A stretch of DNA of 64,000 bases from Alishewanella longhuensis (GTDB taxonomy: Bacteria > Pseudomonadota > Gammaproteobacteria > Enterobacterales > Alteromonadaceae). This document shows, one piece after another, positions 8,901-17,206 of this stretch. The notes beneath the pieces are model-generated. The model saw only the letters and a list, made by a program, of their open reading frames with translations. It did not search any database and was not told the DNA's origin. Where the stretch lies: NCBI RefSeq assembly GCF_014653435.1, contig NZ_BNAO01000001.1, positions 341,903 to 405,902 on the forward strand, in the 5' to 3' direction. A program made the position numbers and the translations under genes. Within the stretch, counting starts at the first letter, position 1. Each line of letters starts with the position of its first letter.

Positions 8901-11900
8901 ACGAAAACGATTATCGTTATAGAGTAAGGGGCCGGTTAAACGTTGAAAATCCGCCGCCTCGGCCACAGTAACGGCCAAATGACGTAGTTGTACCTGTGCT
9001 TGTGTCCAGGCCAGCATCGCTGCCCGGCCGTAAGCACTGCGCTCATTATGTTGTTCAATACTGAGCAGTAATTCGGCTTTTGAGTGCGCCACTAAGGTCC
9101 AAAAGGCAACCCGCACCCGTTTACCCGCTGCCAGCCGCACCGATTGGCGTAAGGCAATAATAGGATCCAAAACCGTACCACTACTGTTCGATAAGGCTTT
9201 ACTGCTGCTTATGGCCTCCGCATCATACAAACTTACGGCCGAACCAAAAAAACGGGCACGGTCAGTTTCATATTGGGTCTTTTCGGACCGAGGTTGTTGT
9301 GGTCCGGCTTGCGCAGCGTCGTTTGCTGCGGCATCAGCACAATGCTCACCCTCAATAACGGCAAAATGTGCCAGCCAAATGGGGTTTTCATCTGCAGTGC
9401 GTAACCTACGGGTAGCAATTAAGGCGTTGTAGTTTGGCAGGTACTCGGTTTGCACAAAAAGCTTGGAAAAAGCCGGATGCGCATTATCGCTGCTGGCCAG
9501 CTGCAGCACGATTTCGGTATAGGAGGTGAGATCGATATCTCGGTTTACCTGGCTGTGATTAGACAAGGTCACTCGGCGTACCTCGCCATCATGCTCTGCC
9601 GACACCAAAATATCCAGCTTGGTGGTTAACTCTGCTTGTTTGCAACAGAACTCAGCATGATCTTCACTAAAGACGGCACTAAACTGCTGCTTTGCTGCGG
9701 TGTTTTTATCCAAGTCCAGCGGCTGTAACGTTGGTGACCAACGCGCGCCACTCACCCGGTCCCGCAGCAAAATATAGCTGCCCCAGGGATCGCAGCTGCT
9801 ATCTTCCCGCCAACGGCTAATCGCCAAACCGCACCAATTACTATAACCACCGCCGGTTGCGGTTAACATTACGGAATAACGCCCGTTGGATAAGATATGA
9901 CTTTGCGGTGGGCCTTTAGCGGTCGGATCCAGATGGCGCTCGGTTAGGGGCTCATTTTTTATCGTATTATTTGCAGTACTGAGTTCCTCAGCCTGTGGCA
10001 TAACATGCACTGTAGCCGCAGGTGGGCGCTCTTGTAATAACAGCGCACAAGCCTGGATCATCGGTTCGCGGTGGAAGCGGCTACGCATTAAACCTTGTTG
10101 CAGCGTATTGGCCAGGGCGATTAGCGTCATGCCCTGGTGATGTGCCATCACGCTGGCAATCAACACCGGGCCGCTTTGTTCCGGTCGTCTGGTACGGGTA
10201 TAGTCCAGTGCTTCGTAAAAGCCATAGCTGCCCAGCATGCCAAGCTGTTGTAACTTAATAAAGTTTTTGTAAGCCGCCGGCGCATCTACCATGGCGGCTA
10301 AGGCGGTGGCATAGGGCGCAATAACCACATTTTGCGCCAGCCCACGTTTTAGCCCCAGACCGGGTATGCCAAAATTAGAATATTGGTAATTGAGTGCTAA
10401 ATCACGGGCGTTAAAGGCGGACTCTGAAATGCCCCACGGCACCTGTAATTGCCGACCATAGCGCATTTGCTGCATCACAATTAAGCGGTTACTTTGTTCC
10501 AACAAGCTATTGGCCGGCGCGCTCATCACTAAAGCGGGCATCAGGTATTCAAACATCGAACCTGACCAGGATAACAGGGCGACCCCATCGGCTACCGGGG
10601 TTGTGCTGCGGCCTAATCGAAACCAGTGTTTGCTGCTAAGATCGCCTTTGGCGATCGCAAACAGGCTGGCTAGCCGCGCTTCAGAGGCCAGTAAGTCATA
10701 ACAGCTGTGGTCGAGTTGATTGTCAGATAAGTTAAAGCCAATGGATAATAAATTGCGCTCGGCGTTAAGTAAAAATTTAAAATCCATGGCCATGGCCATT
10801 GCTCTGGCTTGTAAGGCCAGCTTTGCTAACCGTTGCTGCAACTGCTGCTGTTGTTTCAGCGAGGCAAGCTGGTCAACTTGCTGATCCGCTATGCTGGTGA
10901 CGACAGCTTGCAGATAAAACACTAAGCTTTGTTGGCTTTCTGTTGCCTTCGTTGCCGGGCAAATATCTTTGCTAAGTTGTAAGGCGTTGGCGGCAAGTTT
11001 ACTCAGGCTGGGTGTCAACTGTGCCAGCCGGGAAGTGGCGGCTAACTGCAAGGCTAAAGTCGCTAAAATAGCGGCCAGTGGGCTCATATCAGCATGTAGT
11101 GGCAGGTTTAACTTCGCTAAGGCTAGGTTATCCTGAATTCCCTGCAGAGCGTGCTGGCTAATGGGTGTCTGCTGCCATTCCTCACAGGCATTGGCCAAAG
11201 CAATTAAATGCCCAGCCAAATTACCGCTGTCTACCGACGAGACATAAACCGGCTCGAGCGGCGCCAGTGTTTGGGTATCGTACCAGTTATAAAGGTGCCC
11301 CCGATAAAGGCGTAGTTGCTGCAAGGTAGCCATGCAGGCTTCCAACCGCAATACCGCAGCATAAGTACCTGCCCAGCCAAAATCTCTGGCCACGACAGTA
11401 GAGAGTAAATATACCCCGATATTGGTGGGAGAGGTGCGGTGTGCCACAGTGGTAGTGGGCTCAAACTGCACATTGTCTGGTGGCAACATATGGCTATCGC
11501 TGCTAACGAATTGTTCAAAATAGCGCCAGGTACGCCGGGCGATTAAGCGCAGGCTTGCTGCCTCTGTAAGGGATAATGGTGCCACCGGATGTAAGGCGGT
11601 AGGGCGGCTGAGCCAATAGGCGATGGCCGGGGCCAAACACCAAAGTAACACTAGCGGCAGTAACAGCGGGGCTTGTTCGGGGGCAAACCATAATATTAAG
11701 GCGGTGCTGGGTAATAACACACTTATGGCAGGTGCCATTCTCCAGTAAAAGCCCGATAGCGTTAAACTTTTGGCATTTCCAGCCTGAGCTGCAGTAACCC
11801 ATTGCAGCATATGGCGATGGCTGAAAAACGTACGCCATAAGGCAGTGACAATAGCGTGGCTCATTTGCCAGGCCTGATCAGCTAAGAACACCAGAGGCAA

Positions 11901-14654
11901 CAGGCTTTGGCTGCAACGCTGCACCAGCGCTGAGTAACACTGTTGTAGCGGCCTATGCCATTGTTTGATCTCCGCCAGAGACCAGCGCTGCCGTGGCCAG
12001 AGTTTCAGGCTGTGTGGTAATAAAATGGGTAACAGCAGTGAGCCGAGCACCAGCAATACTGCTGTTAGTGCCCCTGCCCCAGGCAATGCCATTGCCGCAA
12101 ATAAAGCGAGGATGCAGGTTGGCGCCAGTAGGGTGCGGCGCAAATTATCACACATTTTCCAGCGACCTAGCGTGGGCAGCTTGCTGGGTAGGTTTTTGGC
12201 GTGGTGGCCGGGTTTTTTACCAGGTAAGAGCCATGGTAGTAATTGCCAGTCGCCCCGGGTCCAACGATGTTGGCGCTGCATGGCAACGTCATAGCGGGCA
12301 GGGAAATCTTCTACTACTTCAATATCTGACACCAGCGCTGCGCGCGCCAGGCTACCTTCAAACAGATCATGACTCAGCAAGGTGTTGTCGGGTACCTGGC
12401 CAGATAAGGCAGCGCTAAAGGCGGCAACATCATAAATGCCTTTGCCGGTAAAGGAGCCTTCTAAAAATAGATCCTGATAAATCTCTGAAATCGCAGCGGC
12501 ATAAGGATCGAGCCCCGCCGGGCCAGAAGTTAGCCGTTGATAGCGCGAGCCTAAGTGCGCAGCCGCTAGCATGGGGGTAACTCGTGGCTGTAAAATGCCA
12601 TAACCCGCTATCACACGTTGCGTCTGCGGATCGAACTGCGCCTGATTCAGCGGATGGGCTATTTTACCGACTAGCCGCAATGCTGCATCTCGGGGTAGCT
12701 GAGTATCTGCATCCAAGGTGATCACATAGCGTACGCCAGCCGGTACCTGACGGCTGAGTAAAGGTAAGTCGGCGCTTGCGGTCAAAAAGTACTGCTGGCC
12801 GCTGCCTTGCAATAGTGCGTTTAATTGCATTAACTTGCCACGTTTTCGCTCCCAACCCATCCAGATTTGCTGCTGTGGATTAAACTGCCGTGGTCGGTGC
12901 AATAGCATAAAGCGAGGTGTCTCAACGGCTTTGCTGTAACGGGTATTAAGTTGTTGGATACCGGTACAGGCCAATGCCAGTAAAGGGTGATCCGTGCTGA
13001 GCTCTTGCGTTTTAGCATCGGCAAAGTCAGAAAGTAATGCAAAGTAAAGTTCACCAGAACCCCCGGCTAAGAAATGCACCTCAAGCTGTGAAATTTGCTG
13101 TAACAGCGCTGTTTTATCTGTCAGTAAGGTCGGCACCACCACCAGGGTACGGTAAGCTACGGGTACCCCGTGGCGTAGCGCTAACGCTGGGAGGGGCACT
13201 GGGTGGCTAAGGCCATTAATCAAGCGCTGCAGTAAGGCATTCGCTAGCTCGCTGGCAGGTATTATTCCCAATAGCAGTAAAAGCAGCATACTGCCAGGTG
13301 TGGTAGTGGACAGTAACCAGCCTGCCAGCAGCAGTAACCCCGCGGTGAATAAGCAGAAAAGGCTGATATAACCCTGGATACCGCTGCGGTGAAAGATGCG
13401 CCCCAGCCGCAGCAGAAAACTGCCTTTAAAACCCAGTTGCTGTTCAAAGGCGATGCGCCCGGCACCGATTAAAGAATAGCCCGGATCACCTTCCCGAGCT
13501 GCTTGTATTGGCTGCTTAATACGCCTGGTGGCCGTGCTGGCGTTATCGAGTGCTTTGGCTGCAACCACCAGTTCAGAGCAGCTGGCGCCGCGCGCCAATT
13601 GTTCGATAGCGCTGCGATATAGATTGCGGCTACTAAAATCCATAGCGGCAAAGTTGCTGCCAGCACTTAAGCATTGATCAACCAGACTAACGCTTTCAAA
13701 TAGCTCTGCCCAGTCGATAGCCGCAATACTGCGCAGACTGGTCATAACATTACGTACACTCACGTTTGATGCGCCCTGACGCTGTAAAACAGCAAGCACC
13801 ACTTCGTCCGCGTGGGTCGATTGTAACGTCAGTCGTTGCTCCAGCCACTGTAAAGCCGGTGTGACAAAGGGATCTTGATCCCGGAGCCGCTTTACCAGCT
13901 GAGCGGCAAAGTTGTCACTTAGCACCGCATGGTTCCATTGGCTTAGGCCAGAGCGTAATGCATTGTCTAGTGAAGCCGGCTGCAAGAGTTGGTCTGCTAG
14001 CTGATCTGCGGCAGCTCGCTCCTGCAAACCTATGCTTATTTGATCGGTTAAGCGGCGCAGGTTCTCCAGTAGCACTATTCGCAATGTAATGGCGACTGCC
14101 CATAGCTCGCCAATACTAAGCGGTTGCACTTGCTGATAAGCGCGAAGAAAGCGATTAAGGATCAGCGGATCAAAATGGCTATCGGTATGCGCAACGTAAG
14201 CCCAGGCCAAACCAAACACCCGTGGATACCCCTGAAAGGGACCATGGGCGAGCTTAGGCAGCTGCCGATAGTAACCTGCCGGTAAATCGGAGCGAATTTC
14301 ACGCACATGCTGTTCAACCAGATGATAGTTATCCAGCAGCCATTCCGCGGCCGGAACAATACTATGGCCCGCCGCTAACTCTGCGGCGCTCTTACGATAA
14401 GCAGCCAGCAGGACTTTGGCATTGGCGTTTAGGCGCTGCTGTAGCGGATTAACCAGATTGGCGATAAGTGGTATTTGCCAGCGGCTAGCGCTTTGTAGTT
14501 GCTGAGCGTTTGCCAGGCTTCTCGCATGCTGTTCCAGGCGTTCCACACTAAACAGCTCTGCCCGCACAGGCATAGTTTGCTGCCATAATGCTGGGCTAAA
14601 GCGAGTGCTAAGTTGTTGCAGGTAGCGCGAAGTAGAACGAAATAATGCTTTCAT
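5949..14654 (-). CDS. ndvB: Cyclic beta-1,2-glucan synthase (GT84-GH94), NdvB/ChvB type
   Basis: One uninterrupted 2901-residue ORF, close to the size of Brucella Cgs and rhizobial NdvB. Order: N-terminal helical region (1-420); membrane helices (about 428-475); GT84 glycosyltransferase (about 500-830) with the metal-binding ITLDAD at 646-650 and the processive Q-x-x-R-W motif QRQHRW at 793-798; more membrane helices (about 840-1010); a glycoamylase-like middle domain with HRTSPTNIG and GLGLKRGLAQNVV; and two beta-rich GH94 modules ending in the catalytic (alpha/alpha)6 barrel with GSGDWNDG at 2570-2577, which carries the family's general-acid Asp. The enzyme builds beta-1,2-glucan from UDP-glucose at the inner membrane, and the GH94 part sets chain length. 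Cyclic glucans fill the periplasm in osmoregulation, fitting the flanking BON and OmpA genes. A Crp-like site lies 70 nt upstream. Confidence 0.93.
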   Translation of the reverse strand: MKALFRSTSRYLQQLSTRFSPALWQQTMPVRAELFSVERLEQHARSLANAQQLQSASRWQIPLIANLVNPLQQRLNANAKVLLAAYRKSAAELAAGHSIVPAAEWLLDNYHLVEQHVREIRSDLPAGYYRQLPKLAHGPFQGYPRVFGLAWAYVAHTDSHFDPLILNRFLRAYQQVQPLSIGELWAVAITLRIVLLENLRRLTDQISIGLQERAAADQLADQLLQPASLDNALRSGLSQWNHAVLSDNFAAQLVKRLRDQDPFVTPALQWLEQRLTLQSTHADEVVLAVLQRQGASNVSVRNVMTSLRSIAAIDWAELFESVSLVDQCLSAGSNFAAMDFSSRNLYRSAIEQLARGASCSELVVAAKALDNASTATRRIKQPIQAAREGDPGYSLIGAGRIAFEQQLGFKGSFLLRLGRIFHRSGIQGYISLFCLFTAGLLLLAGWLLSTTTPGSMLLLLLLGIIPASELANALLQRLINGLSHPVPLPALALRHGVPVAYRTLVVVPTLLTDKTALLQQISQLEVHFLAGGSGELYFALLSDFADAKTQELSTDHPLLALACTGIQQLNTRYSKAVETPRFMLLHRPRQFNPQQQIWMGWERKRGKLMQLNALLQGSGQQYFLTASADLPLLSRQVPAGVRYVITLDADTQLPRDAALRLVGKIAHPLNQAQFDPQTQRVIAGYGILQPRVTPMLAAAHLGSRYQRLTSGPAGLDPYAAAISEIYQDLFLEGSFTGKGIYDVAAFSAALSGQVPDNTLLSHDLFEGSLARAALVSDIEVVEDFPARYDVAMQRQHRWTRGDWQLLPWLLPGKKPGHHAKNLPSKLPTLGRWKMCDNLRRTLLAPTCILALFAAMALPGAGALTAVLLVLGSLLLPILLPHSLKLWPRQRWSLAEIKQWHRPLQQCYSALVQRCSQSLLPLVFLADQAWQMSHAIVTALWRTFFSHRHMLQWVTAAQAGNAKSLTLSGFYWRMAPAISVLLPSTALILWFAPEQAPLLLPLVLLWCLAPAIAYWLSRPTALHPVAPLSLTEAASLRLIARRTWRYFEQFVSSDSHMLPPDNVQFEPTTTVAHRTSPTNIGVYLLSTVVARDFGWAGTYAAVLRLEACMATLQQLRLYRGHLYNWYDTQTLAPLEPVYVSSVDSGNLAGHLIALANACEEWQQTPISQHALQGIQDNLALAKLNLPLHADMSPLAAILATLALQLAATSRLAQLTPSLSKLAANALQLSKDICPATKATESQQSLVFYLQAVVTSIADQQVDQLASLKQQQQLQQRLAKLALQARAMAMAMDFKFLLNAERNLLSIGFNLSDNQLDHSCYDLLASEARLASLFAIAKGDLSSKHWFRLGRSTTPVADGVALLSWSGSMFEYLMPALVMSAPANSLLEQSNRLIVMQQMRYGRQLQVPWGISESAFNARDLALNYQYSNFGIPGLGLKRGLAQNVVIAPYATALAAMVDAPAAYKNFIKLQQLGMLGSYGFYEALDYTRTRRPEQSGPVLIASVMAHHQGMTLIALANTLQQGLMRSRFHREPMIQACALLLQERPPAATVHVMPQAEELSTANNTIKNEPLTERHLDPTAKGPPQSHILSNGRYSVMLTATGGGYSNWCGLAISRWREDSSCDPWGSYILLRDRVSGARWSPTLQPLDLDKNTAAKQQFSAVFSEDHAEFCCKQAELTTKLDILVSAEHDGEVRRVTLSNHSQVNRDIDLTSYTEIVLQLASSDNAHPAFSKLFVQTEYLPNYNALIATRRLRTADENPIWLAHFAVIEGEHCADAAANDAAQAGPQQPRSEKTQYETDRARFFGSAVSLYDAEAISSSKALSNSSGTVLDPIIALRQSVRLAAGKRVRVAFWTLVAHSKAELLLSIEQHNERSAYGRAAMLAWTQAQVQLRHLAVTVAEAADFQRLTGPLLYNDNRFRAPAAAIFRGAAAQAELWQHSISGDLPIVLLHIDDIEEIATVQQLLRAHEYWRMKQLAVDLVIINERATSYMQQLQSAIEASLRRSQSRPGLNQPLAAGAVYILRADLMSVASRAQLAAVARVVLYARRGNLNKQLTRLATPALPLPWQAGQRQPIIVPRAGTAEHKTEPHSGATLEYFNGMGGFASDGREYITLLQQQQRTPMPWLNVIANPRFGFQVSASGSGYSWAANSRENQLTPWSNDPVLDPSSEVIYVKDDEHGTLFCATAQPRNDGGHYQACHGFGYSRFHHQAHGIELSLLQYVPLEDPIKISRLSVQNHSGKVRHLTLTAYAEWVLGRERGACAPFLLSTLDTEHEVLLVRNPWQSAFAKPVAFAALAAPLSGWTADRSEFIGRNRSLASPAALLHATPLTASSGAGLDPCAALQQQVTLAPGERIELVFFLGQSSDTASALALVTQYRQTDLSALLQQVQAHWHTKLGAVQVTTPDRAMDIMLNGWLLYQTIVCRLYARAAFYQASGAYGFRDQLQDGMALTFAAPELARQHLLRAAERQFIEGDVQHWWLPHSGQGVRSRISDDRVWLAFVCAHYIASSGDKAILAEQVSFLQGPPLDASQHDAFFQPMPTDCTASLFEHCARGLDLAISLSGTLGLPLIGSGDWNDGMDQVGAAGKGESVWLGWLLLQTLTQFIPLAADYDHARASQWQAHSLQLRKALEQHGWDGNWYKRATYDDGSWLGSAQSEECQIDSIAQSWAVLTGAANPQRTATAMAAVTEHLWRPAEQLLLLFTPPFEHSVNNPGYIKGYPPGLRENGGQYSHAAMWVVLALAKLGEADQAQQLFSMLNPINHALTPAGMHRYKVEPYVMAADIYSVAPHIGRGGWSWYTGAAGWMYQAGLGAILGISRQQGQLQLAPQLPKSWPGFSATVQLAGTHYHLRIRQSPPNTASPGLLLDEQLIAADSPRFLSRRCIRLPLDQQTHSVDWQLDSQD

Positions 14655-14689
14655 AAGCCGCCTGAGGATCGGGTAAGGGTGTTATACCA

Positions 14690-14709
14690 GGAGGCTTAGC
14701 TTAGCCTCC
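14690..14709 (-). terminator. Hairpin between regulator copy 2 and ndvB
   Basis: GGAGGCT (14690-14696) pairs with AGCCTCC (14703-14709) around a 6-nt loop. On the minus strand it falls between the upstream regulator gene and ndvB, so it could end the regulator transcript or sit in the ndvB leader. No clear T-run. Confidence 0.4.
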
Positions 14710-14724
14710 GGTAACAAAACTGTC

Positions 14725-14740
14725 GGTGCGTTGCCGTACA
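14725..14740. promoter_or_regulatory. Crp/Fnr-like inverted repeat upstream of ndvB
   Basis: GGTGCGTTGCCGTACA, 70 nt upstream of the ndvB start; left half GGTGC, right half GTACA, six-base spacer as in the other island sites. Confidence 0.42.
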
Positions 14741-14803
14741 TAGGGGGCGTTAGACAAAGCAGACAACAGCAAGCAGGCGGTTTACAGCGTGGTTTTTTAA
14801 CTG

Positions 14804-15625
14804 TTACAGATAGAGGGTGTGTTTACATTGATGGTGCAAGGCTGCGCTTTTTTGCGTTGCCGACGGGATAGCTTTGTAGGGCAATAAGCGATCTGTTTCC
14901 GCTTTTACCACGGCGTAACATTCGCAACTCAGTTTTTCCAGTTTAGGCCGGTCCAGCACAGTAATATGGCCCCGGCTATACTCTATCACCTTCAGTTTGT
15001 GTAAGCGGCCTGCCGCTTCAGTCACGCCTTCGCGACGTACCCCCAGCATATTGGCGATAAGCTCTTGCGTCATCACAAGGTGATTATCTGTCAGTCTGTC
15101 CAGCGACAAGAGTAGCCAGCGACATAATTGTTGATCAATATTGTGGTGGCGATTACACACAGCGGTTTGCGCCATTTGAGTGATCAAGGCCTGCGAGTAG
15201 CGCAACATCAAATAAAGGAGTTCGCCATGAAGGTTAAATTCGTCTTTTAAACGTTGGCCAAGCAGGCGATAAGCATAACCTGAGCTTTGCACAATTGCCC
15301 GGCTGGTGGTGCTTTCACCGCCCATAAACAGCGCTACGCCAATTATGCCCTCATTACCCACTACCGATATTTCGGCTGAGGCACCGTTTTCCATCACATA
15401 GAGCAAGGATACAATACAGTTTGTCGGAAAATAGACATAACGTAAGGTATCACCAGATTCATATAATATTTTAGCCAACGGCATACTAACCAATTCCAGA
15501 TGCGGAAAGAGACGTTGCTGCACCTCGGTAGACAAGGCTCCAAGCAGATGATTTTGAGTTGGCGGATTAGCGGCAAGACTGCTTGCCGCTATAACTTTAG
15601 GACTATCTGGCATAATTGCATCCAT
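14804..15625 (-). CDS. Crp/Fnr family regulator (copy 2)
   Basis: 273 residues with an effector-binding barrel at about 25-150 (YVYFPTNCIVSLLY, ISVVGNEGIIGVALFMGG) and a winged HTH at about 185-235 (LIANMLGVRREGVTEAAGRLHKL). Compared with E. coli CRP, the recognition helix keeps an Arg-Glu pair (RRE) but changes the following Arg position, which fits recognition of TGTGC rather than TGTGA half-sites (inference). The ATG at 15625 is used; Met5 is an alternative. A 30-residue basic, His-rich tail follows the HTH. The site with two perfect half-sites, TGTGCGTTATCGCACA, lies 52 nt upstream, suggesting autoregulation. Confidence 0.85.
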   Translation of the reverse strand: MDAIMPDSPKVIAASSLAANPPTQNHLLGALSTEVQQRLFPHLELVSMPLAKILYESGDTLRYVYFPTNCIVSLLYVMENGASAEISVVGNEGIIGVALFMGGESTTSRAIVQSSGYAYRLLGQRLKDEFNLHGELLYLMLRYSQALITQMAQTAVCNRHHNIDQQLCRWLLLSLDRLTDNHLVMTQELIANMLGVRREGVTEAAGRLHKLKVIEYSRGHITVLDRPKLEKLSCECYAVVKAETDRLLPYKAIPSATQKSAALHHQCKHTLYL

Positions 15626-15677
15626 TCAATGTTGTGTTACTTCACTTAAGCAGTATAGTCAAGATTCCTAATGGCTC

Positions 15678-15693
15678 TGTGCGTTATCGCACA
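15678..15693. promoter_or_regulatory. Crp/Fnr-like operator with perfect half-sites, before regulator copy 2
   Basis: TGTGCGTTATCGCACA: both six-base half-sites (TGTGCG/CGCACA) are perfect inverted repeats around TTAT. It lies between the BON lipoprotein stop and the regulator start. Confidence 0.6.
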
Positions 15694-15720
15694 TAGCGGC
15701 AAGTTAATTTCAGGAAGATG

Positions 15721-16032
15721 TTATTTTATTCGAATATCATTTTTCACTGAACTGACGCCAGTGATAGCCCTGGCGACATCACCTGCTTTGGTTATCTCGG
15801 CACGCGAGCTAACAAAGCCGCTTAGTTGCACCACACCTTTAAAGGTTTCAACGTTAATTTCACTTACGCTAAGAGACGGCGTATTCAAAATAGCGCTTTT
15901 CACTTTAGTGGTGATCACGGTGTCATCTATATACTCGCCGGCACTCTCGCGATTGCTGCTGGCACCGCAGCCCAGTAACGATAGTGTCAGCAAACTGATA
16001 AAGAACAGACTAAACACAGTTAAAGATTTCAT
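15721..16032 (-). CDS. Single-BON-domain lipoprotein
   Basis: 103 residues. A type II signal peptide ends in a lipobox (LSLLGC, Cys near residue 22), and one BON domain covers about 35-103 (DDTVITTKVKSAIL ... GVSSVKNDIRIK). Probably an envelope-anchored lipid-binding stress protein. It lies behind the second BON lipoprotein gene, on the same strand and 71 bp downstream of it. RBS TAAGGAAA lies upstream of the ATG. No Crp-like site is seen in the 71-bp gap, so it may share the upstream promoter. Confidence 0.85.
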   Translation of the reverse strand: MKSLTVFSLFFISLLTLSLLGCGASSNRESAGEYIDDTVITTKVKSAILNTPSLSVSEINVETFKGVVQLSGFVSSRAEITKAGDVARAITGVSSVKNDIRIK

Positions 16033-16103
16033 ATTTTATTTCCTTAAAAAGTACGTCAACAGCCTTTTCTGCTGCCTGATTTGTTAGCATTGCTGCTCGT
16101 GGT

Positions 16104-16466
16104 TTAACTTTTCGTCTCAGTGGCTTTGATGACCAGTTTGTTGGTAACAAAGGTTACGCCTTTCACTTTTCGGCTTATTTCTGCCGCTCTGGTAATGGCT
16201 GCATTGCTATCCACGCTACCTTCCAGTGTGATCTGGCCCTGCAGCGAAGACACGATAATGTCACCGTTACCAAATAGGGGATCGCGTTGCAGCGCGGTGG
16301 TTACCTCCCTTTTTAATAAAATATCATCGAGGTGGGCAGGTTCTGCTTTGGGTTGATCGCTGGCTGTCGAATAATCATTCAGTTTGTTAGCCTTGCTGCC
16401 ATCACAGGCCGCTAAACTCATTACAACTAAACTGGTACAGGTAAGCATTAAGGTTAATTTTTTCAT
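16104..16466 (-). CDS. BON-domain lipoprotein (divergent from PRC-barrel gene)
   Basis: 120 residues from the ATG at 16466; a longer in-frame reading to 16538 lacks a signal-like start. Lipobox MSLAAC puts the lipidated Cys at about residue 21. The BON domain is about 48-118 (KREVTTALQRDPL ... GVTFVTNKLVI). Its mature N-terminus is Asp-rich after the Cys (CDGSK), which in enterobacteria favours inner-membrane retention; whether that rule holds here is unknown. It is transcribed divergently from the PRC-barrel gene, with a clear TGTGC-N6-GCAC repeat 57 nt upstream. Confidence 0.83.
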   Translation of the reverse strand: MKKLTLMLTCTSLVVMSLAACDGSKANKLNDYSTASDQPKAEPAHLDDILLKREVTTALQRDPLFGNGDIIVSSLQGQITLEGSVDSNAAITRAAEISRKVKGVTFVTNKLVIKATETKS

Positions 16467-16523
16467 GATAGTGCTCGTTGAGGGTGGCGAGTTGCAGCAT
16501 AGCAAGCACCAACAACGGTTATC

Positions 16524-16539
16524 TGTGCGATAGCGCACT
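16524..16539. promoter_or_regulatory. Crp/Fnr-like operator in the BON/PRC divergent region
   Basis: TGTGCGATAGCGCACT; half-sites TGTGC and GCACT with N6. It could serve the BON gene (57 nt) or, less likely, the PRC-barrel gene (144 nt). Confidence 0.55.
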
Positions 16540-16584
16540 CTGCATGGGTTTTACTGCAAAGCGTTGAGCTGCCCGGGACCTAAG

Positions 16585-16598
16585 TGTGACAGCGCACA
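16585..16598. promoter_or_regulatory. Shortened Crp-like repeat before PRC-barrel gene
   Basis: TGTGACAGCGCACA: TGTG and CACA ends, but separated by six rather than eight bases. It lies 85 nt before the start at 16684. The altered spacing makes binding by the same regulator uncertain. Confidence 0.3.
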
Positions 16599-16683
16599 GA
16601 GCTCAGGTTTGTGCGGCGCTATACTGCACGACTGCTCAGCTTGGCACTCTGCCGGGTGTTTGAGTATTAGCTTGGAGAAGCAA

Positions 16684-17094
16684 ATGAACTATGAAATGCG
16701 CGACACTTTTGGCATGTACAAAGAACAGAATACTGGACCTGGCCCTTTTTTGATGGGTGCTGATACCTTAATTGGTAACCATGTATTTAACCATAAAGAT
16801 GAAAATCTGGGTGACATCAAAGAGATTATGCTCGACGTCGGACAAGGTAAAGTCAGTTATGCCGTGCTGTCTTTTGGTGCTTTTCTGGGTATAGGCGAAA
16901 AACTATTTGCAGTGCCTTGGGATGCGCTAACACTGGATACCAAAAACAAGCGTTTTGTACTGCACGTAGAAAAAGATCGCCTGAAAGATGCCCCTGGCTT
17001 TGATAAAGCGCAGTGGCCAAATATGGCAGATAAAAACTGGGCCCAGGATGTAGACGCATACTACGGACCTTTACATCAAGCCAGAGTGCGCTAA
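16684..17094 (+). CDS. PRC-barrel domain protein
   Basis: 136 residues starting at ATG 16684, preceded by TTGGAGA; the longer in-frame reading upstream crosses the promoter region and is rejected. The PRC barrel spans about 25-95 (GADTLIGNHVFNHKDENLGDIKEIMLDV, YAVLSFGAFLGIGEKLFAVPWDAL), followed by a polar tail. Family members are small beta-barrels in photosynthetic reaction centres, RimM and stress proteins; this type is often found with CsbD and BON genes. No signal peptide is seen, so it is probably cytoplasmic. Its ligand is unknown. Confidence 0.82.
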   Translation: MNYEMRDTFGMYKEQNTGPGPFLMGADTLIGNHVFNHKDENLGDIKEIMLDVGQGKVSYAVLSFGAFLGIGEKLFAVPWDALTLDTKNKRFVLHVEKDRLKDAPGFDKAQWPNMADKNWAQDVDAYYGPLHQARVR

Positions 17095-17119
17095 TACAGC
17101 CACTGTTAATTTCCCGCTA

Positions 17120-17135
17120 TGCGCGCTAGCGCACT
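17120..17135. promoter_or_regulatory. Crp/Fnr-like operator before DUF4398-OmpA operon
   Basis: TGCGCGCTAGCGCACT, 72 nt before the DUF4398 start; nearly identical to the CsbD upstream site, with an outer CTAT...ATAG symmetry. Confidence 0.52.
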
Positions 17136-17206
17136 GATAGCCACGCTAAGTGTAGTCATAGTAGAGGGCGCCACCCTTAGTGGTGCCCTACTATCCGGAG
17201 TGATAA

